Shown in pieces: positions 1 through 10,883 of a DNA stretch of 41,496 bases. The stretch covers positions 1 through 41,496 of the forward strand of contig NZ_QMEU01000032.1 in assembly GCF_003284975.1 (NCBI RefSeq), written 5' to 3'. The notes under the pieces are model-generated. The model did not search any database and was not told the origin of the DNA. It saw only the letters and a list, made by a program, of their open reading frames with translations. Made by a program: the position numbers and the translations under genes. The stretch's first letter is position 1. Each line of letters begins with the position of its first letter. The stretch is from Mycobacterium colombiense (GTDB taxonomy: Bacteria; Actinomycetota; Actinomycetes; Mycobacteriales; Mycobacteriaceae).

Positions 1-3000
1 GTGCCGCGCTGGCCAACGCGGGTTTGTCGGCGGCCGACGTCGACGTCGTCGAGGGGCACGGCACGGGGACCACGTTGGGTGACCCGATCGAGGCTCAGGC
101 GCTGTTGGCGACCTATGGGCAAGAGAGGGCCGAGCCCGGGAAACAGCCTCTGTGGCTGGGGTCGATCAAGTCGAACATGGGCCATACGCAGGCCGCCGCC
201 GGGGTGGCCGGCGTCATCAAGATGGTCCTAGCGATGCGCCACGAGATGTTGCCCGCCACACTGCATGTCGATGAGCCGAGCCCGCACGTGGACTGGTCGG
301 CGGGTGCGGTGTCGTTGCTGACCGAGGCACAACCCTGGCCGGCCGAGCGTCCGCGCCGGGCGGGCGTGTCGTCGTTCGGCATCAGCGGCACCAACGCGCA
401 CGTCATCGTCGAGGCCGTGCCGATCGAGCCGCCGCGCGCCGCGGACGGGCCCACGGCGCCGGTGGTGGCCTGGCCGGTGTCGGCGAAATCGCTGTCCGCG
501 TTGCACTCTCAGGCCGCTCGGTTGGTGACCCACCTGCGCGCCCACCCGGAGGTGGACATCGCCGATGTGGGGTGGTCGCTGGCGGGTCGGTCGGCTTTCG
601 AGCACCGGGCCGTCGTCGTCGGTGGCGACCGCGACCGGCTGCTGGCGGGGCTCGACGAGCTTGCCGGCGACGACCTGGCCGGTTCGGTCATCCGTGGCAC
701 CGTGACTGCAGGCAAGACGGTCTTCGTGTTCCCGGGCCAGGGCTCCCAAACGCTGGGCATGGGAATGGGACTGCACGCCGGCTATCCGGTATTCGCCGAG
801 GCGTTCAACACCGTCGTGGCCGAACTGGACCAGCACCTGCTTCGCCCGCTGCGCGAGGTGATGTGGGGGCACGACGAAAATCTGCTCAACAGCACCGAAT
901 TCGCGCAACCCGCGCTGTTCGCGGTCGAAGTCGCGCTGTTCCGGCTGCTCGAATCCTGGGGTGTGCGACCAGACTTCGTGATGGGCCACTCGATCGGGGA
1001 GCTGGCGGCCGCCCACGTCGCAGGCGTGCTCTCGTTGGAGAACGCCGCGGTGCTGGTCGCGGCACGTGGCCGATTCATGCAGTCGCTGCCCGAAGGCGGC
1101 GCGATGGTCGCGGTGCAGGCCACCGAAGACGAGGTGCGGCCGCTGCTGGCGTCCTCCGACCAAGCCGGCGTCGGCATCGCCGCGGTCAACGGGCCGACCT
1201 CGGTGGTGATTTCGGGCGCCGAAGAAGCGGTGATCGCGATCGCGGACCGGCTCCGCGCAGACGGCCACCGAGTGCATCGGCTCTCGGTTTCGCACGCGTT
1301 CCACTCCCCGCTGATGGATCCCATGATCGACGAATTCGGCACCGTCGCGGCCGGATTGGCCGTCGGCAAGCCGACCATCCCGATCGTGTCCAACGTGACC
1401 GGTCAGCCGGCCGGTGACGACTTCGCATCGCCCGCGTACTGGAAGCGGCACGTGCGCGAGGCGGTGCGGTTCGCCGACAGCGTGCGGTTCGTGCGCTCGG
1501 CGGGCGCGAACCGTTTCCTCGAGGTCGGGCCGAGCAGCGGCCTGACGGCGTCGATCGAAGAATCGCTGGCCATAGACCCTGCGGCGGGCCAGGTGACGAC
1601 GATGTCCGCGTTGCGCAAGGATCGACCGGAGCCGGTCGCCCTGGTCAACGCCGTCGCGCAGGGATTCGTCGCCGGGATGGACGTGGACTGGCGCGGTGCG
1701 CTGGGCGACGCGAATCTGGTCGACCTGCCCACGTATGCCTTTGACCGGCGCCGCTTTTGGCTCGCCGCCGACGACACCCCGGCCGACGCCGCGGGCCTGG
1801 GCCTGGCGGCCGGCGAACACGCCCTGCTGGGCGCGGTGGTGGAACTGCCGGCCACCGGCGGAGTGGTGCTGACCGGCCGGCTGTCGCCCGGCACGCAGGG
1901 CTGGTTGACCGATCACGCCGTCGGCGGTGTCGTGTTGTTCCCCGGCGCGGGATTCGTCGAGCTGGCGATCCGCGCCGGCGACGAGGTGGGCTGCGCGGTG
2001 ATCGACGAGCTGAATCTGGCCGCGCCGCTGGTGTTGCCGACCGGCGGATCGGTCGCGGTCCAGGTCGTCGTCGGCGGCCCGGACGACTCGGGCGCCCGTG
2101 CCGTCTCGGTCTTTTCGCGCGCCGAAGCGGGCTCGGGTTGGTCGTTGCACGCCGAGGGTGTGCTGCGGGCGGGCTCGGTGCAGCCGGGCGCGGACCTGTC
2201 GGCGTGGCCGCCGGTGGGTGCGGTCCCGGTGGATGTCGGCGACGGATATGAGCAACTGGCCGAGCGGGGTTACGCCTACGGGCCCGCGTTCCGCGGCCTG
2301 ACATCGATGTGGCGCCGCGGTGACGAGGTCTTCGCCGAGGTGGCGCTGCCCGCCGACGCCGGGGTATCGCCGGCCGGGTTCGGCGTCCACCCGGCGATGC
2401 TCGACGCGGCGCTGCACGCGGTCATGTTGGCGTCCGACAACAACGAACTGCCCGAAGGCTCGATGTTGGTTCCGTTCTCCTGGCAGCAGGTGTCGCTGCA
2501 CGCCGCGGGGGCGGGAGCAGTGCGCGCGCGGATCGTGCCGGTGAGCCCGTCCGCGGTGTCGATCGAACTGGCCGACGGGCTGGGGCTACCGGTGCTCTCG
2601 GTGGCGTCGATGGTGGCCCGCCCGGTCACCGACAAGCAGTTGCTGGCCGCCGTAACGAATTCGGGACCGGACCGGCTCTTCGAGGTCATCTGGTCCGCTC
2701 AACCGCCGTCGGCGACGCAGCAGGTATCGGTGTCCACTTGGGGCGCAGTGGAATTGGATGACCTTTCGACCGAGCGCTCGGCGGTGCTGTTCGAATCGGT
2801 GCCGGTGTCCGGCGACGTGGTCACCGAGGTGTACGCGGCGACGCGCGCGGTGCTGCCCGTGCTGCAGTCGTGGTTGTCCCGCGACGGCGCAGGCACCCTG
2901 GTGGTGGCGACCCGGGGCGCGATGACGCTGCCGGGGGAGGACGTCACCGATCTGGCCGGCGCGGCGGTCTGGGGGCTGGTGCGGTCGGCGCAGACCGAGC

Positions 3001-5471
3001 ACCCGGGACGAATCGTGCTCGTCGACACGGACGCCCCGCTGGACTCCGACGCGATAGCAGCGGTGCTGGCGCTCGGCGAGCCGCAGGCGATACTGCGCAA
3101 CGGCGCGGTCTACACCGCCCGAGTGCTCGGCAGCCGCGCCGTCGGCGGCCTGCTACTGCCCCCGGACGAGGGACCGTGGCGACTCGGCATGAGCAGCTAC
3201 GGCACCATCGAAAATCTGCGGATAGAGCGCATTCCCGACGCCGATGCGCCGTTGGGCCCCGGTCAGGTGCGCGTCGCGCTGTCGGCCATCGCGGCCAACT
3301 TCCGCGACGTCATGATCGCGCTGGGCCTCTATCCCGACCCCGAGGCCACCATGGGCATCGAGGCGTCCGGTGTGGTGATCGAAACCGCCGCGCCCGACGG
3401 GCGTTTCGCCGTCGGCGACCGCGTCATGGGGCTGTTCCCGGACGGAACCGGGACCATCGCCAAGACCGACCAGCGCCTGCTCGTCAAGGTGCCGCCCGGC
3501 TGGTCACCCACCGCCGCCGCGACGGCGTCGGTGGTGTTCGCCACGGCGAACTACGCGCTGGTGGACCTGGCTGGCGCCAAGCCCGGTCAGCGGGTGCTGG
3601 TGCACGCCGCCGCCGGTGGGGTGGGTATGGCCGCGGTGCAACTGGCCCGGCACATCGGCCTGGAGGTGTTCGCGACCGCCAGCCGCGGCAAGTGGGACAC
3701 GTTGCGCGACATGGGCTTTGACGATGACCACATCGCCGACTCGCGCAGCCTGGAATTCGAGGAGAAGTTCCGGGCGGTCACCGGTATGGCCGGCATGGAT
3801 ATCGTCCTGGACTCGCTGTCCGGTGATTTCGTCGACGCGTCCCTGCGCTTGATGAAACCCGGCGGGGTCTTCTTGGAGATGGGCAAGACCGACATCCGCG
3901 ATCCCGAGGTCGTCGTCCGAGACCACCCGGGGGTGCGCTACCGCGCCTTCGACCTGTTCGAGGCGGGGCCGGATCGCATCGCCCAGATGCTCGACGAGCT
4001 GGCGGCCATGTTCGGCGAGGATGTGCTACGGCCGTTGCCGGTGACCAGGTTTGACGTGCGACGCGCGCCCGCGGCGCTGCGCTACCTGAGTCAGGCCCGC
4101 CACGTCGGCAAGGTCGTGATGACCATGCCGGACGCGTGGACGGCCGGCACGGTGCTGATCACCGGCGCCACCGGCATGGCCGGTTCGGCGGTCGCGCGAC
4201 ACGTGGTGACCCGCCACGGCGCGCGGAATCTGGTGCTGGTCAGCCGCCGCGGCCTGGATGCACCGGGTGCCGCGGAGCTGGTCGCCGAGTTGAGCGCGGC
4301 CGGTGCGCACGTGGAGACGGTGGCCTGCGATGCCGCCGATCGCGAGGCCCTGGCCAAGGTGATCGCCGAAATCCCGATGCAGCATCCGCTGACCGGGGTG
4401 ATCCATGCCGCCGGCGTCTTACACGACGCGGTCGTGACGTCGCTGACCCCCGACCGGATCGAGTCGGTGTTGCGGTCCAAGGTCGACGCGGCGTGGAACC
4501 TGCACGAGTTGACCCGCGACCTGGACGTCGGTGCCTTCGTGATGTTTTCGTCGATCGCGGGGCTCGCGGGCGCGTCGGGGCAGGCCAACTACGCGGCCGG
4601 CAACTCGTTCCTCGACGGATTGGCCGCCCACCGGCGGGCGCACGGGCTGCCGGCGATCTCGCTGGGCTGGGGTCTGTGGGATCAGGCCAGCGCCATGACC
4701 GGTGGCCTGGGTGCCGCCGACCGCGCGCGGTTCGGGCGTGACGGGATCGTCGCCATGTCGTCGGACCAGGCGCTGGAGCTGATGGACACCGCGCTCATCG
4801 TCGACCAGCCGTTCATGTTGCCTGCCCACATCGACCTCGCGGCGTTGCGGGTCAAGTTCGATGGCGGCACCTTGCCACCGATGTTCGTCGATCTGATCAA
4901 CGCCCCGACGCGGCGTCAGGTCGATGACTCGTTGGCCGCCGCCAAGTCGAAATCCGCTCTGCTGCAACGCCTCGAGGGTCTGCCGGAGGACGAGCAGCAG
5001 GCGGTGCTGCTGGATCTGGTGCGGGCCAATATCGCCACCGTGCTGGGCAGCTCCAGCCCGGAGGCGATCCACCCGGACCGGGCGTTCCAGGAACTCGGTT
5101 TCGACTCGTTGACCGCCGTCGAGATGCGCAACCGGCTCAAAGCCGCGACCGGGCTGGCGCTTTCACCGACGCTGATCTTCGACTACCCGAACTCCGCCGC
5201 GCTGGCCGGCTATATGTACCGCGAACTGGTCGGATCGTCCGATCAAGCCGCGGCGGCGGCCGCGCCGGGTGAAGCCGAGATTCAACGCGTCGTGGGGTCC
5301 ATTCCGGTCAAGCGCCTTCGGCAGGCCGGCGTGCTGGAGCTGCTGCTGGCGTTGGCGAGCGAGGCCGAGGGCGCCGCGCAGGCCGCCGCGGTGACCACCG
5401 AAAAGGACATCGCGGACATGGACCTCGACGCTCTGGTCAACGCGGCATTGCGCGACGACGACGACGAGTAG
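1..5471 (+). CDS. pks12: Type I modular polyketide synthase, C-terminal part (Pks12-like), 5' truncated
   Basis: The reading frame is already open at position 3, so the N-terminal part lies outside the window. Domains in order: the end of a ketosynthase with the HGTGT histidine (codon at 57) and the second active-site histidine in KSNMGH; an acyltransferase with GHSIGE (near 984) and HAFHS, the signature of malonyl-CoA use; a dehydratase with HxxxGxxxxP (His codon 1914); an NADPH enoylreductase (nucleotide motif near 3594); a ketoreductase (TGATGMAG near 4150); and an acyl carrier protein with GFDSL (Ser codon 5106). A charged helical tail follows. This is a fully reducing module. In M. tuberculosis, Pks12 has two modules that alternate methylmalonyl and malonyl units to build mycoketide for mannosyl phosphomycoketide, and its ends act as docking linkers. 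The adjacent Rv2047c-like gene supports the assignment. The rest of the protein cannot be assessed here. Confidence 0.93.
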   Translation, partial: AALANAGLSAADVDVVEGHGTGTTLGDPIEAQALLATYGQERAEPGKQPLWLGSIKSNMGHTQAAAGVAGVIKMVLAMRHEMLPATLHVDEPSPHVDWSAGAVSLLTEAQPWPAERPRRAGVSSFGISGTNAHVIVEAVPIEPPRAADGPTAPVVAWPVSAKSLSALHSQAARLVTHLRAHPEVDIADVGWSLAGRSAFEHRAVVVGGDRDRLLAGLDELAGDDLAGSVIRGTVTAGKTVFVFPGQGSQTLGMGMGLHAGYPVFAEAFNTVVAELDQHLLRPLREVMWGHDENLLNSTEFAQPALFAVEVALFRLLESWGVRPDFVMGHSIGELAAAHVAGVLSLENAAVLVAARGRFMQSLPEGGAMVAVQATEDEVRPLLASSDQAGVGIAAVNGPTSVVISGAEEAVIAIADRLRADGHRVHRLSVSHAFHSPLMDPMIDEFGTVAAGLAVGKPTIPIVSNVTGQPAGDDFASPAYWKRHVREAVRFADSVRFVRSAGANRFLEVGPSSGLTASIEESLAIDPAAGQVTTMSALRKDRPEPVALVNAVAQGFVAGMDVDWRGALGDANLVDLPTYAFDRRRFWLAADDTPADAAGLGLAAGEHALLGAVVELPATGGVVLTGRLSPGTQGWLTDHAVGGVVLFPGAGFVELAIRAGDEVGCAVIDELNLAAPLVLPTGGSVAVQVVVGGPDDSGARAVSVFSRAEAGSGWSLHAEGVLRAGSVQPGADLSAWPPVGAVPVDVGDGYEQLAERGYAYGPAFRGLTSMWRRGDEVFAEVALPADAGVSPAGFGVHPAMLDAALHAVMLASDNNELPEGSMLVPFSWQQVSLHAAGAGAVRARIVPVSPSAVSIELADGLGLPVLSVASMVARPVTDKQLLAAVTNSGPDRLFEVIWSAQPPSATQQVSVSTWGAVELDDLSTERSAVLFESVPVSGDVVTEVYAATRAVLPVLQSWLSRDGAGTLVVATRGAMTLPGEDVTDLAGAAVWGLVRSAQTEHPGRIVLVDTDAPLDSDAIAAVLALGEPQAILRNGAVYTARVLGSRAVGGLLLPPDEGPWRLGMSSYGTIENLRIERIPDADAPLGPGQVRVALSAIAANFRDVMIALGLYPDPEATMGIEASGVVIETAAPDGRFAVGDRVMGLFPDGTGTIAKTDQRLLVKVPPGWSPTAAATASVVFATANYALVDLAGAKPGQRVLVHAAAGGVGMAAVQLARHIGLEVFATASRGKWDTLRDMGFDDDHIADSRSLEFEEKFRAVTGMAGMDIVLDSLSGDFVDASLRLMKPGGVFLEMGKTDIRDPEVVVRDHPGVRYRAFDLFEAGPDRIAQMLDELAAMFGEDVLRPLPVTRFDVRRAPAALRYLSQARHVGKVVMTMPDAWTAGTVLITGATGMAGSAVARHVVTRHGARNLVLVSRRGLDAPGAAELVAELSAAGAHVETVACDAADREALAKVIAEIPMQHPLTGVIHAAGVLHDAVVTSLTPDRIESVLRSKVDAAWNLHELTRDLDVGAFVMFSSIAGLAGASGQANYAAGNSFLDGLAAHRRAHGLPAISLGWGLWDQASAMTGGLGAADRARFGRDGIVAMSSDQALELMDTALIVDQPFMLPAHIDLAALRVKFDGGTLPPMFVDLINAPTRRQVDDSLAAAKSKSALLQRLEGLPEDEQQAVLLDLVRANIATVLGSSSPEAIHPDRAFQELGFDSLTAVEMRNRLKAATGLALSPTLIFDYPNSAALAGYMYRELVGSSDQAAAAAAPGEAEIQRVVGSIPVKRLRQAGVLELLLALASEAEGAAQAAAVTTEKDIADMDLDALVNAALRDDDDE

Positions 5472-5478
5472 GCATGAC

Positions 5479-8076
5479 GTGAGAATCGCGGTCACGGGGG
5501 CCAGCGGCGTGCTCGGCCGCGGCCTCGCCACTCGGCTGCTCAGCCAAGGCCACGACGTGGCAGGGATCGCCCGTCACCGACCTGAAAGTTGGCCGAGCGC
5601 AGCGGATTTCGTCGCGGCGGACATCCGCGACGCCGATGCCGTCCGACGCGCCCTGGCCGGCGCGGACGTCGTAGCCCACTTCGCGTGGGCGAGAGGTTCC
5701 GGACACGACGACCAGGTCAACATCGGTGGCACCCGCAACGTGCTCGACGCGATGGCCGAGACCGGTTCCAGGAGAATCGTTTTCGCGTCGTCGGCCCATG
5801 TGTACGGCGGGGGACAAGGACTGAAGGCCGAAGACGACGCCACGGCCCCGGTCGGCGCCGAGGGCCGGCTCAAGGCCGAAGTGGAACAACTGCTCGCGGA
5901 ATCGGGCGCGGAATGGGTCGCGATCCGTTCCGCGCTGATCCTAGGGCGAAGCGTCGACAACTGGGTGCGCCGCCTGCTGGCATTACCGGCGTTCCCCCAC
6001 CGGTCGGCCGATCGCGGTATGCAGGTCGTCCACCTCGACGACGCGCTCCGGCTGTTCAACCGGGCGATCGTCGATGCCGAAATCCCCGCCGGGCCGGTGA
6101 ATCTGGCCGCTTCGGGCGGCCTGACCTTCCGGCAACTCGCCGCCGCGCTGCGCCGCCCGGTCGTGCGCCTGGGCCTCGAGCCCGCTGAGTTGCGACTGGT
6201 GCGGGGGAACCCGCTCATGGACACCTCGCGGCTGACAGGCGAATGGTCATTCCGGCCGGCGTGGGAATCGGGCGAATGCGTCCAGGATTTCGCGCTGGCG
6301 GTGCGCGGCCGGGTGGCCGTGGGCGCTCGGGTGATATCGCTGCCGTGGCGGCTGGCCAACATCCAGGACCTCCCGTCGGTGGACGCGCCGAGCGGCGACG
6401 GCGTAAAGCCCATTTGGGCGGGCGCGGAGGGGGATAACGGCGAATTCGACACGCCGATCGACCCGCGTTTTCCCACCTTCCTGGCCACGAATCTGTCTGA
6501 GGCGCTGCCCGGCCCGTTTTCGCCGGCGTCGGCGTCGGCGACGGTTCGCGGACTGCGGGCCAGCGCCGTGTGCGTCGCCGAGCGGTTGCGGCCCGGCGGG
6601 ACGATCCAGCGCGAAATCGCAATGCGCATGGTCGCGGTGTTCGCCCACCGGCTCTACGGCGCCATCACGACCGCGCACTTCATGGCCGAGACGGTGCCTT
6701 TCGTCAAGCCCACGACGGTGGTGAGCAACAGCGGGTTCTTCGGCCCGAGCATGGCCGCCCTGCCGATCTTCAGTGAGGAGCATCCGCACTCCGGCACCGG
6801 CCGAATTCGCAGGCAGTTCCGGACCATCCGCAACATCGGGGTGTTCGGTGTCAACCTGATCGGCCTGTCCGCCGGCGCGCCGCTGGACACCCGCGAGTTC
6901 GTCGCCGACGTCGATCGCCTGGAACGTCTGGCCGACGGTGACCTCGCCGGGCTCGACGATCGTCGGCTGCTGAGCCTGATCTCACTGGCGCGTGACCAGG
7001 TGGTGCACGGCTGGGTGCTGGCGGCAGGCTCGTTCCTGCTGTGCGCGGCGTTCAACGTGCTGTTGCGTGGTTTGTGCGGGCGCGAGATCGCCGCGCCCGG
7101 CGGACCGGAATTGGTCAGCGCGCGTTCCGTCGAGGCGATGCAGCGGTTGGTAGTCGCCGCTCAGCGCGATCCGAAAGTCACGGCGCTGCTGGCCGAGCCG
7201 GGCGACCGGCTGGACAAGCTTGCCGTCGAGGCGCCGGAATTCCATGCCGCCCTGCGCGACGAGCTGGCGCTCATCGGCCACCGTGGTCCGGCCGAGCTCG
7301 AGATGCGGTCCACCAGCTACGCCGACGATCCCGAGTTGCTGGTGCGGATGGTGACCAGGGCGATGAGCGCGCCGTCCGCGCCGCAGCCGCAGCGGCCCCG
7401 GATCCCGTTGCACGCCAAGCCCGTTGCGGCTCTGGCCACCCAGCAGCTGCGCGACCGTGAGGTCCGCCGCGACAAGGTGGTACGGGCCAACTGGGTGCTA
7501 CGCACGCTGCTTCGCGAATATGGACGCCGGTCGGTCGAGGCCGGGCTCTTTACCGCCGCCGACGACGTCTTCTATCTGCTCGTCGACGAACTCGACGCGC
7601 TCCCCGCGGATGTCGGCGCGCTGGTGGCCCGGCGCCGGGCCGAACAACGTCGGCTGGTCGCGGTGGCGCCGCCGACGGTATTCAGCGGTAGCTGGCAGCC
7701 GACCGCGACCTCATCGGACGCGCTGGCCAGCGGGGACACGTTGCGTGGCGTCGGCGTTTGCGGGGGTCGGGTGCGCGGCCGGGTGCGGATCGTGCGGCCC
7801 GAGACCATCGACGACCTACAACCCGGTGAGATCCTTGTCGCAGAGGTCACCGACGTCGGGTACACCGCTGCGTTCTGCTACGCCGCCGCCGTCGTGACCG
7901 AACTCGGCGGTCCGATGTCGCACGCCGCGGTGGTGGCCCGCGAATTCGGGTTCCCGTGTGTCGTCGACGTCCAGGGTGCCACCAAGGCACTGCCGCAGGG
8001 TGCCATGGTGGAGGTCGACGGCACCACTGGCGAGATCCACGTGCTCGGGCTGGCCGCGGACGACGCGCTGAGTTAG
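5479..8076 (+). CDS. NAD-dependent epimerase/SDR fused to PEP-utiliser-type phosphohistidine domain (Rv2047c-like)
   Basis: This 865-residue protein starts at GTG 7 bp after the pks12 stop, so the two are probably co-transcribed. The N-terminal 270 residues form an extended-SDR Rossmann domain (TGASGVLG near residue 6). Where extended SDRs carry the catalytic YxxxK, the sequence reads EGRLK (E128 to K132), so the usual tyrosine appears to be missing. The middle part (about 330-760) is mainly helical and contains LPGPFSP, as in PEP synthase and rifampin phosphotransferase relatives. The C-terminal 90 residues are a mobile phosphohistidine domain with GGPMSHAAVVARE; the histidine is H815. No ATP-grasp domain is visible, so the source of phosphate is unclear. 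The linkage to pks12 matches M. tuberculosis Rv2048c-Rv2047c. A role in modifying or phosphorylating the mycoketide product is my inference. The 3' end overlaps the convergent P450 gene by 4 bp. Confidence 0.9.
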   Translation: MRIAVTGASGVLGRGLATRLLSQGHDVAGIARHRPESWPSAADFVAADIRDADAVRRALAGADVVAHFAWARGSGHDDQVNIGGTRNVLDAMAETGSRRIVFASSAHVYGGGQGLKAEDDATAPVGAEGRLKAEVEQLLAESGAEWVAIRSALILGRSVDNWVRRLLALPAFPHRSADRGMQVVHLDDALRLFNRAIVDAEIPAGPVNLAASGGLTFRQLAAALRRPVVRLGLEPAELRLVRGNPLMDTSRLTGEWSFRPAWESGECVQDFALAVRGRVAVGARVISLPWRLANIQDLPSVDAPSGDGVKPIWAGAEGDNGEFDTPIDPRFPTFLATNLSEALPGPFSPASASATVRGLRASAVCVAERLRPGGTIQREIAMRMVAVFAHRLYGAITTAHFMAETVPFVKPTTVVSNSGFFGPSMAALPIFSEEHPHSGTGRIRRQFRTIRNIGVFGVNLIGLSAGAPLDTREFVADVDRLERLADGDLAGLDDRRLLSLISLARDQVVHGWVLAAGSFLLCAAFNVLLRGLCGREIAAPGGPELVSARSVEAMQRLVVAAQRDPKVTALLAEPGDRLDKLAVEAPEFHAALRDELALIGHRGPAELEMRSTSYADDPELLVRMVTRAMSAPSAPQPQRPRIPLHAKPVAALATQQLRDREVRRDKVVRANWVLRTLLREYGRRSVEAGLFTAADDVFYLLVDELDALPADVGALVARRRAEQRRLVAVAPPTVFSGSWQPTATSSDALASGDTLRGVGVCGGRVRGRVRIVRPETIDDLQPGEILVAEVTDVGYTAAFCYAAAVVTELGGPMSHAAVVAREFGFPCVVDVQGATKALPQGAMVEVDGTTGEIHVLGLAADDALS

Positions 8077-9299
8077 TCGAACTCCATCTCCAGCTCCACC
8101 GGGCCGCTCAATCCCAGCATCGGTTTCCAGCGTGCCCTTGCCACGCGGCGCGGATTGGTCATGCGCCGGGCGATGACTTTGAGGGCCCCGGCGAGTTCGG
8201 TTCGGGCGAGATTGGCGCCCAGGCAATAATGGGCGCCGCCGCCGAACGTCAAAATCGGCGGCGGCTCCTCGCGGGTGATGTCGAACCGGTCCGGGTACGG
8301 ATAGACCTCCGGATCGCAGTTGGCCGCAAAGGTATTCACTGAAATGAAGGTGCCGGCCGGAAACGTGTACTCCGCGAACGTGACGTCGTCGAGGACGGTG
8401 CGCAGGGTGGTGCAGACCGCCGGCGAATGGCGCATGCATTCCTCGACGGCTTGCATCGCGAGGCCGGAATCGTCGCGCAGCATCGCCAGTTGATCGGGAT
8501 GGTCACACAGCGCGTGCATGCACGCGGCCAGTTGGTTGCGGGTGGTGTCGGTGCCGGCGGACAGAATGCTGAACGCCAGCATGCGCATCTCCGCGTTGCT
8601 CAGCCGGTCGCCGTCGTCATGGGCGCGGATCAGTTCGGAGATCAAGTCGTCGGTCAACCGGCCCCGCCGCTCGGTGATCATGTCGTCGATATAGGCGTCG
8701 AACTCGTCCCAGGCCCGCATCACGATGTGCTGCTCGTTCGCCAGGTCGGAGTCGAACCTGACGATTTTGAAAATGTCCTCGGCCCACAGGGAGAACTGCT
8801 CCCAGTCCTCGGGGGGCGCGCCCAACAGCGCGCAGATGATCGGGATCGGGTACGGCCGGGCGATTTCGGTGACGAAATCGCATCGGCCCGCACCGGCGAC
8901 CTGGTCGATCAACTCGTTGATCACCGTGTCGATGGTGTCTTCCATGCGCGCCGACGCCCGCGGCGTGAAGGCCTTGGACACCAGGCCGCGCAGCCGTCGG
9001 TGTTCCGCGCCTTCCATGCCCAGGATGGTGCCAAGGACCCGTTCATAGAGCGGGCCGGACGTTATCCCGCGAGCGGTCATGTGCATGCCGGGCGGGAAAA
9101 CGAACCGGGGATCGCGAAGTATCCCGCGGGCGAGTTCGTAGCCGAGCACCTCGGGTCCCAGCGGCCCGATGGCCATCGGCGACCGCCTGCGCACCTCGTG
9201 GATGCGCGGGGCGACCTCGTGCACGGTGTCCGTGATGTCGTAGTGCAGCGTCGGGAGGTCGGCGTCGAAGACGCTCGGTGCTGCCGTATCGACGGTCAT
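8073..9299 (-). CDS. Cytochrome P450
   Basis: This soluble 408-residue haem monooxygenase has all the P450 landmarks: I-helix AGTDTT (D251, T252), the ExxR pair (E287, R290) and the haem loop FGGGAHYCLGA with thiolate ligand C359. It should insert one oxygen atom into a hydrophobic substrate, using electrons from a ferredoxin and reductase, but no ferredoxin gene lies nearby. The start is well supported by AAGGAGG ending 5 bp upstream. It is the last gene of the leftward operon that begins at 15453, so it probably acts in the same pathway as the amine-dehydrogenase-like and VOC genes before it. Its 3' end meets the convergent Rv2047c-like gene. I cannot assign a CYP family number with confidence. 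Confidence 0.95.
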   Translation of the reverse strand: MTVDTAAPSVFDADLPTLHYDITDTVHEVAPRIHEVRRRSPMAIGPLGPEVLGYELARGILRDPRFVFPPGMHMTARGITSGPLYERVLGTILGMEGAEHRRLRGLVSKAFTPRASARMEDTIDTVINELIDQVAGAGRCDFVTEIARPYPIPIICALLGAPPEDWEQFSLWAEDIFKIVRFDSDLANEQHIVMRAWDEFDAYIDDMITERRGRLTDDLISELIRAHDDGDRLSNAEMRMLAFSILSAGTDTTRNQLAACMHALCDHPDQLAMLRDDSGLAMQAVEECMRHSPAVCTTLRTVLDDVTFAEYTFPAGTFISVNTFAANCDPEVYPYPDRFDITREEPPPILTFGGGAHYCLGANLARTELAGALKVIARRMTNPRRVARARWKPMLGLSGPVELEMEFD

Positions 9300-9373
9300 C
9301 GTGCCTCCTTAGGCGAAATCAGCTCGGCCGGTAGCGCTTTGGCAGTACTTGGATCAGCACCGAAACCAGCCAT
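9296..9373 (-). CDS. Possible 25-residue peptide overlapping the P450 start
   Basis: An ATG at 9373-9371, preceded by GGAG about 7 bp upstream, opens a frame of 25 codons that ends in TGA overlapping the P450 start as ATGA. The peptide begins MAGFGADPSTAK and has no membrane segment or recognisable motif. Its coding region contains the ribosome binding site of the P450 gene, so if it is translated it could couple P450 synthesis to the operon. It could also be a chance frame in the 85-bp gap between the VOC and P450 genes. The start and overlap are seen; the function is unknown. Confidence 0.35.
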   Translation of the reverse strand: MAGFGADPSTAKALPAELISPKEAR

Positions 9374-9384
9374 GACGTCTCCAA

Positions 9385-9801
9385 TCACGGGATGTTGGTT
9401 GCTAGGAAAGTCAGTGGCAGTCCCAGGATCGACACGTCGTTTTCGTCGAGATAAGTGCCCTCGCCCTCCATGTGTTGCCGGAATCGCGTTGTCGCGCCGT
9501 AACGCTCGGCGACCGCGTCGGCCGTGGCGGCTTCCGGAACTCCGATCACCACGGTGAACACGCCGTCGCCGTGACGCTCGAGGAAGTCGCTGACCGAGAC
9601 GGCGACCTCGCCGGTCGACCCGGGGATCGGGCTGATCAGTTCAATGCCCCGATTCCAGTCGAGGTGAATATCGAGGCCGAGCTCGGTCAGCTGCAGGGTC
9701 TCGAACACGAATCCGAGATCGCCGAACATTTGCGCCGCCACGGCATGTCGCTCCGGCGACACGGCGAACACAACGTGATGAAGTGCGGGTTCTTCAGGCA
9801 T
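9385..9801 (-). CDS. VOC-superfamily (glyoxalase/bleomycin-resistance fold) protein
   Basis: The protein has 138 residues if it starts at the ATG at 9801, which has AGGAAG about 6 bp upstream; a longer frame back to 9840 lacks a comparable site. It shows the paired beta-alpha-beta-beta-beta pattern of the vicinal oxygen chelate fold, with an early HHVVFAV segment and a later GIELISP segment that look like the first His and the Glu metal ligands. The overall look recalls methylmalonyl-CoA epimerase and glyoxalase relatives. Members catalyse epimerisation, isomerisation, lyase or dioxygenase steps using a divalent metal. It lies 10 bp after the amine-dehydrogenase-like gene in the leftward operon, so it probably handles an intermediate of that pathway. 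The reaction cannot be specified. Confidence 0.85.
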   Translation of the reverse strand: MPEEPALHHVVFAVSPERHAVAAQMFGDLGFVFETLQLTELGLDIHLDWNRGIELISPIPGSTGEVAVSVSDFLERHGDGVFTVVIGVPEAATADAVAERYGATTRFRQHMEGEGTYLDENDVSILGLPLTFLATNIP

Positions 9802-9811
9802 CTGGGTCTTC

Positions 9812-10870
9812 CTATCGAGAATCGGCGCGCAGCACCCCACGCGGCAGCAGCAGCGGCAGGTCGTTATAGGTGACGATCCCGGGAGGGGCGGCGACGACGG
9901 TGGGAATCGCGGTGATCGCCGGCATCGCGGTGATGGTGAGCCCCAGCATGATGTAGTCGTCCAACGTTTCGCCGACGAAGTCCGGTGGCGGCAGGAAGCT
10001 CAGCGTGGTCTTGATCGTCGGTCGGCCCTGTACCTCGACGGTGTAGCCCATATCAAGCGGCCAATCCGGTTCCAGCGCTTGCCCCTTGCGCCATTGCCCG
10101 CCGATTTCGATGACCTCGCGACCCGCCAGAATTCCCTTCCAGCGAACATGGATGCCTGCGACGCAACCCTTCGCGATGGTCCAGTCCCCGGGTAGGTGCA
10201 GATCCTCGGTGGTCTGGGCGTACTCGGCCTCACAACGGACTTCGTCGAGCTCGACGCCGAGCGCATCGGCGAGCAGCAACACACCGTCGCGAAAGATGCC
10301 AGATCCCTTCTTGGTGATAGCCGGTAAGTCCGGCCGGTCGATGGCATAGCCGAAGCCCATAGGGATTTCGGTCGTTGGCGAGTTGTAGATCGTGGTGTCG
10401 AAGGATTCCAGTACCGACACCTTGTCCACCCGATCGGACAACCCGGCCGACACGATGGTGAACAGTTGGATGAAGCCGGGGTTGATGCCGGTGCCGAAGA
10501 TGCTCGCTCCGCCCGCTGTGCACGCCTCGGCGATGCGCTCCCGCCCCGCGCCCAGGAAGTGGCCGGTGATGAACTCGGCGGTGCCCACCACATTGATGCC
10601 CGCGCGAAGGATGCGGACCAGCTCGTCGACGTCGGCGAACATCGGGTTGTAGACCACACAGTCCGGCTCAAGCGCGAGCAGCGAATCGATATCGTTGGTA
10701 GCCATGACATTCAGCGGTTCGATCCCGCACAGCTCGCCGACATCACGTCCGGACTTCTCCGGCGACCAGGCGTAGCAACCGACGAGCTCGAGCGTCGGGT
10801 TGGCAACTATGGCCTTGACCGAACTCTTGCCGACGTTGCCCGTCGTCCACTGAACGACCCGATGGATCAA
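9812..10870 (-). CDS. Amine-dehydrogenase-like NAD(P)-dependent oxidoreductase (DapB-type N-terminal domain), copy 1
   Basis: This 352-residue protein has a Rossmann N-terminus (QWTTGNVG, residues 8-15) followed by NPTLELVG and a CVVYNP segment. This pattern is shared by dihydrodipicolinate-reductase-like proteins, 2,4-diaminopentanoate dehydrogenase and the native amine dehydrogenases (nat-AmDH) known from mycobacteria and relatives. Such enzymes reduce ketones or imines, or oxidise amines, with NAD(P). It is one of three paralogues in the window. After the shared NVV it reads GTAEF, with an acidic residue where copies 2 and 3 have none. It sits 13 bp downstream of the 140-residue membrane protein gene and 10 bp before the VOC gene, inside the leftward operon. 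Family placement is by motif recognition; substrate unknown. Confidence 0.88.
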   Translation of the reverse strand: MIHRVVQWTTGNVGKSSVKAIVANPTLELVGCYAWSPEKSGRDVGELCGIEPLNVMATNDIDSLLALEPDCVVYNPMFADVDELVRILRAGINVVGTAEFITGHFLGAGRERIAEACTAGGASIFGTGINPGFIQLFTIVSAGLSDRVDKVSVLESFDTTIYNSPTTEIPMGFGYAIDRPDLPAITKKGSGIFRDGVLLLADALGVELDEVRCEAEYAQTTEDLHLPGDWTIAKGCVAGIHVRWKGILAGREVIEIGGQWRKGQALEPDWPLDMGYTVEVQGRPTIKTTLSFLPPPDFVGETLDDYIMLGLTITAMPAITAIPTVVAAPPGIVTYNDLPLLLPRGVLRADSR

Positions 10871-10883
10871 CGGTTCAGTCCGT

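Noticed and set aside
228..2501. Long open frame on the minus strand across the polyketide synthase
   Set aside because: It is antisense to a clear PKS gene; its product is rich in Arg, His and Gln with no domain, as expected from high-GC codon bias.
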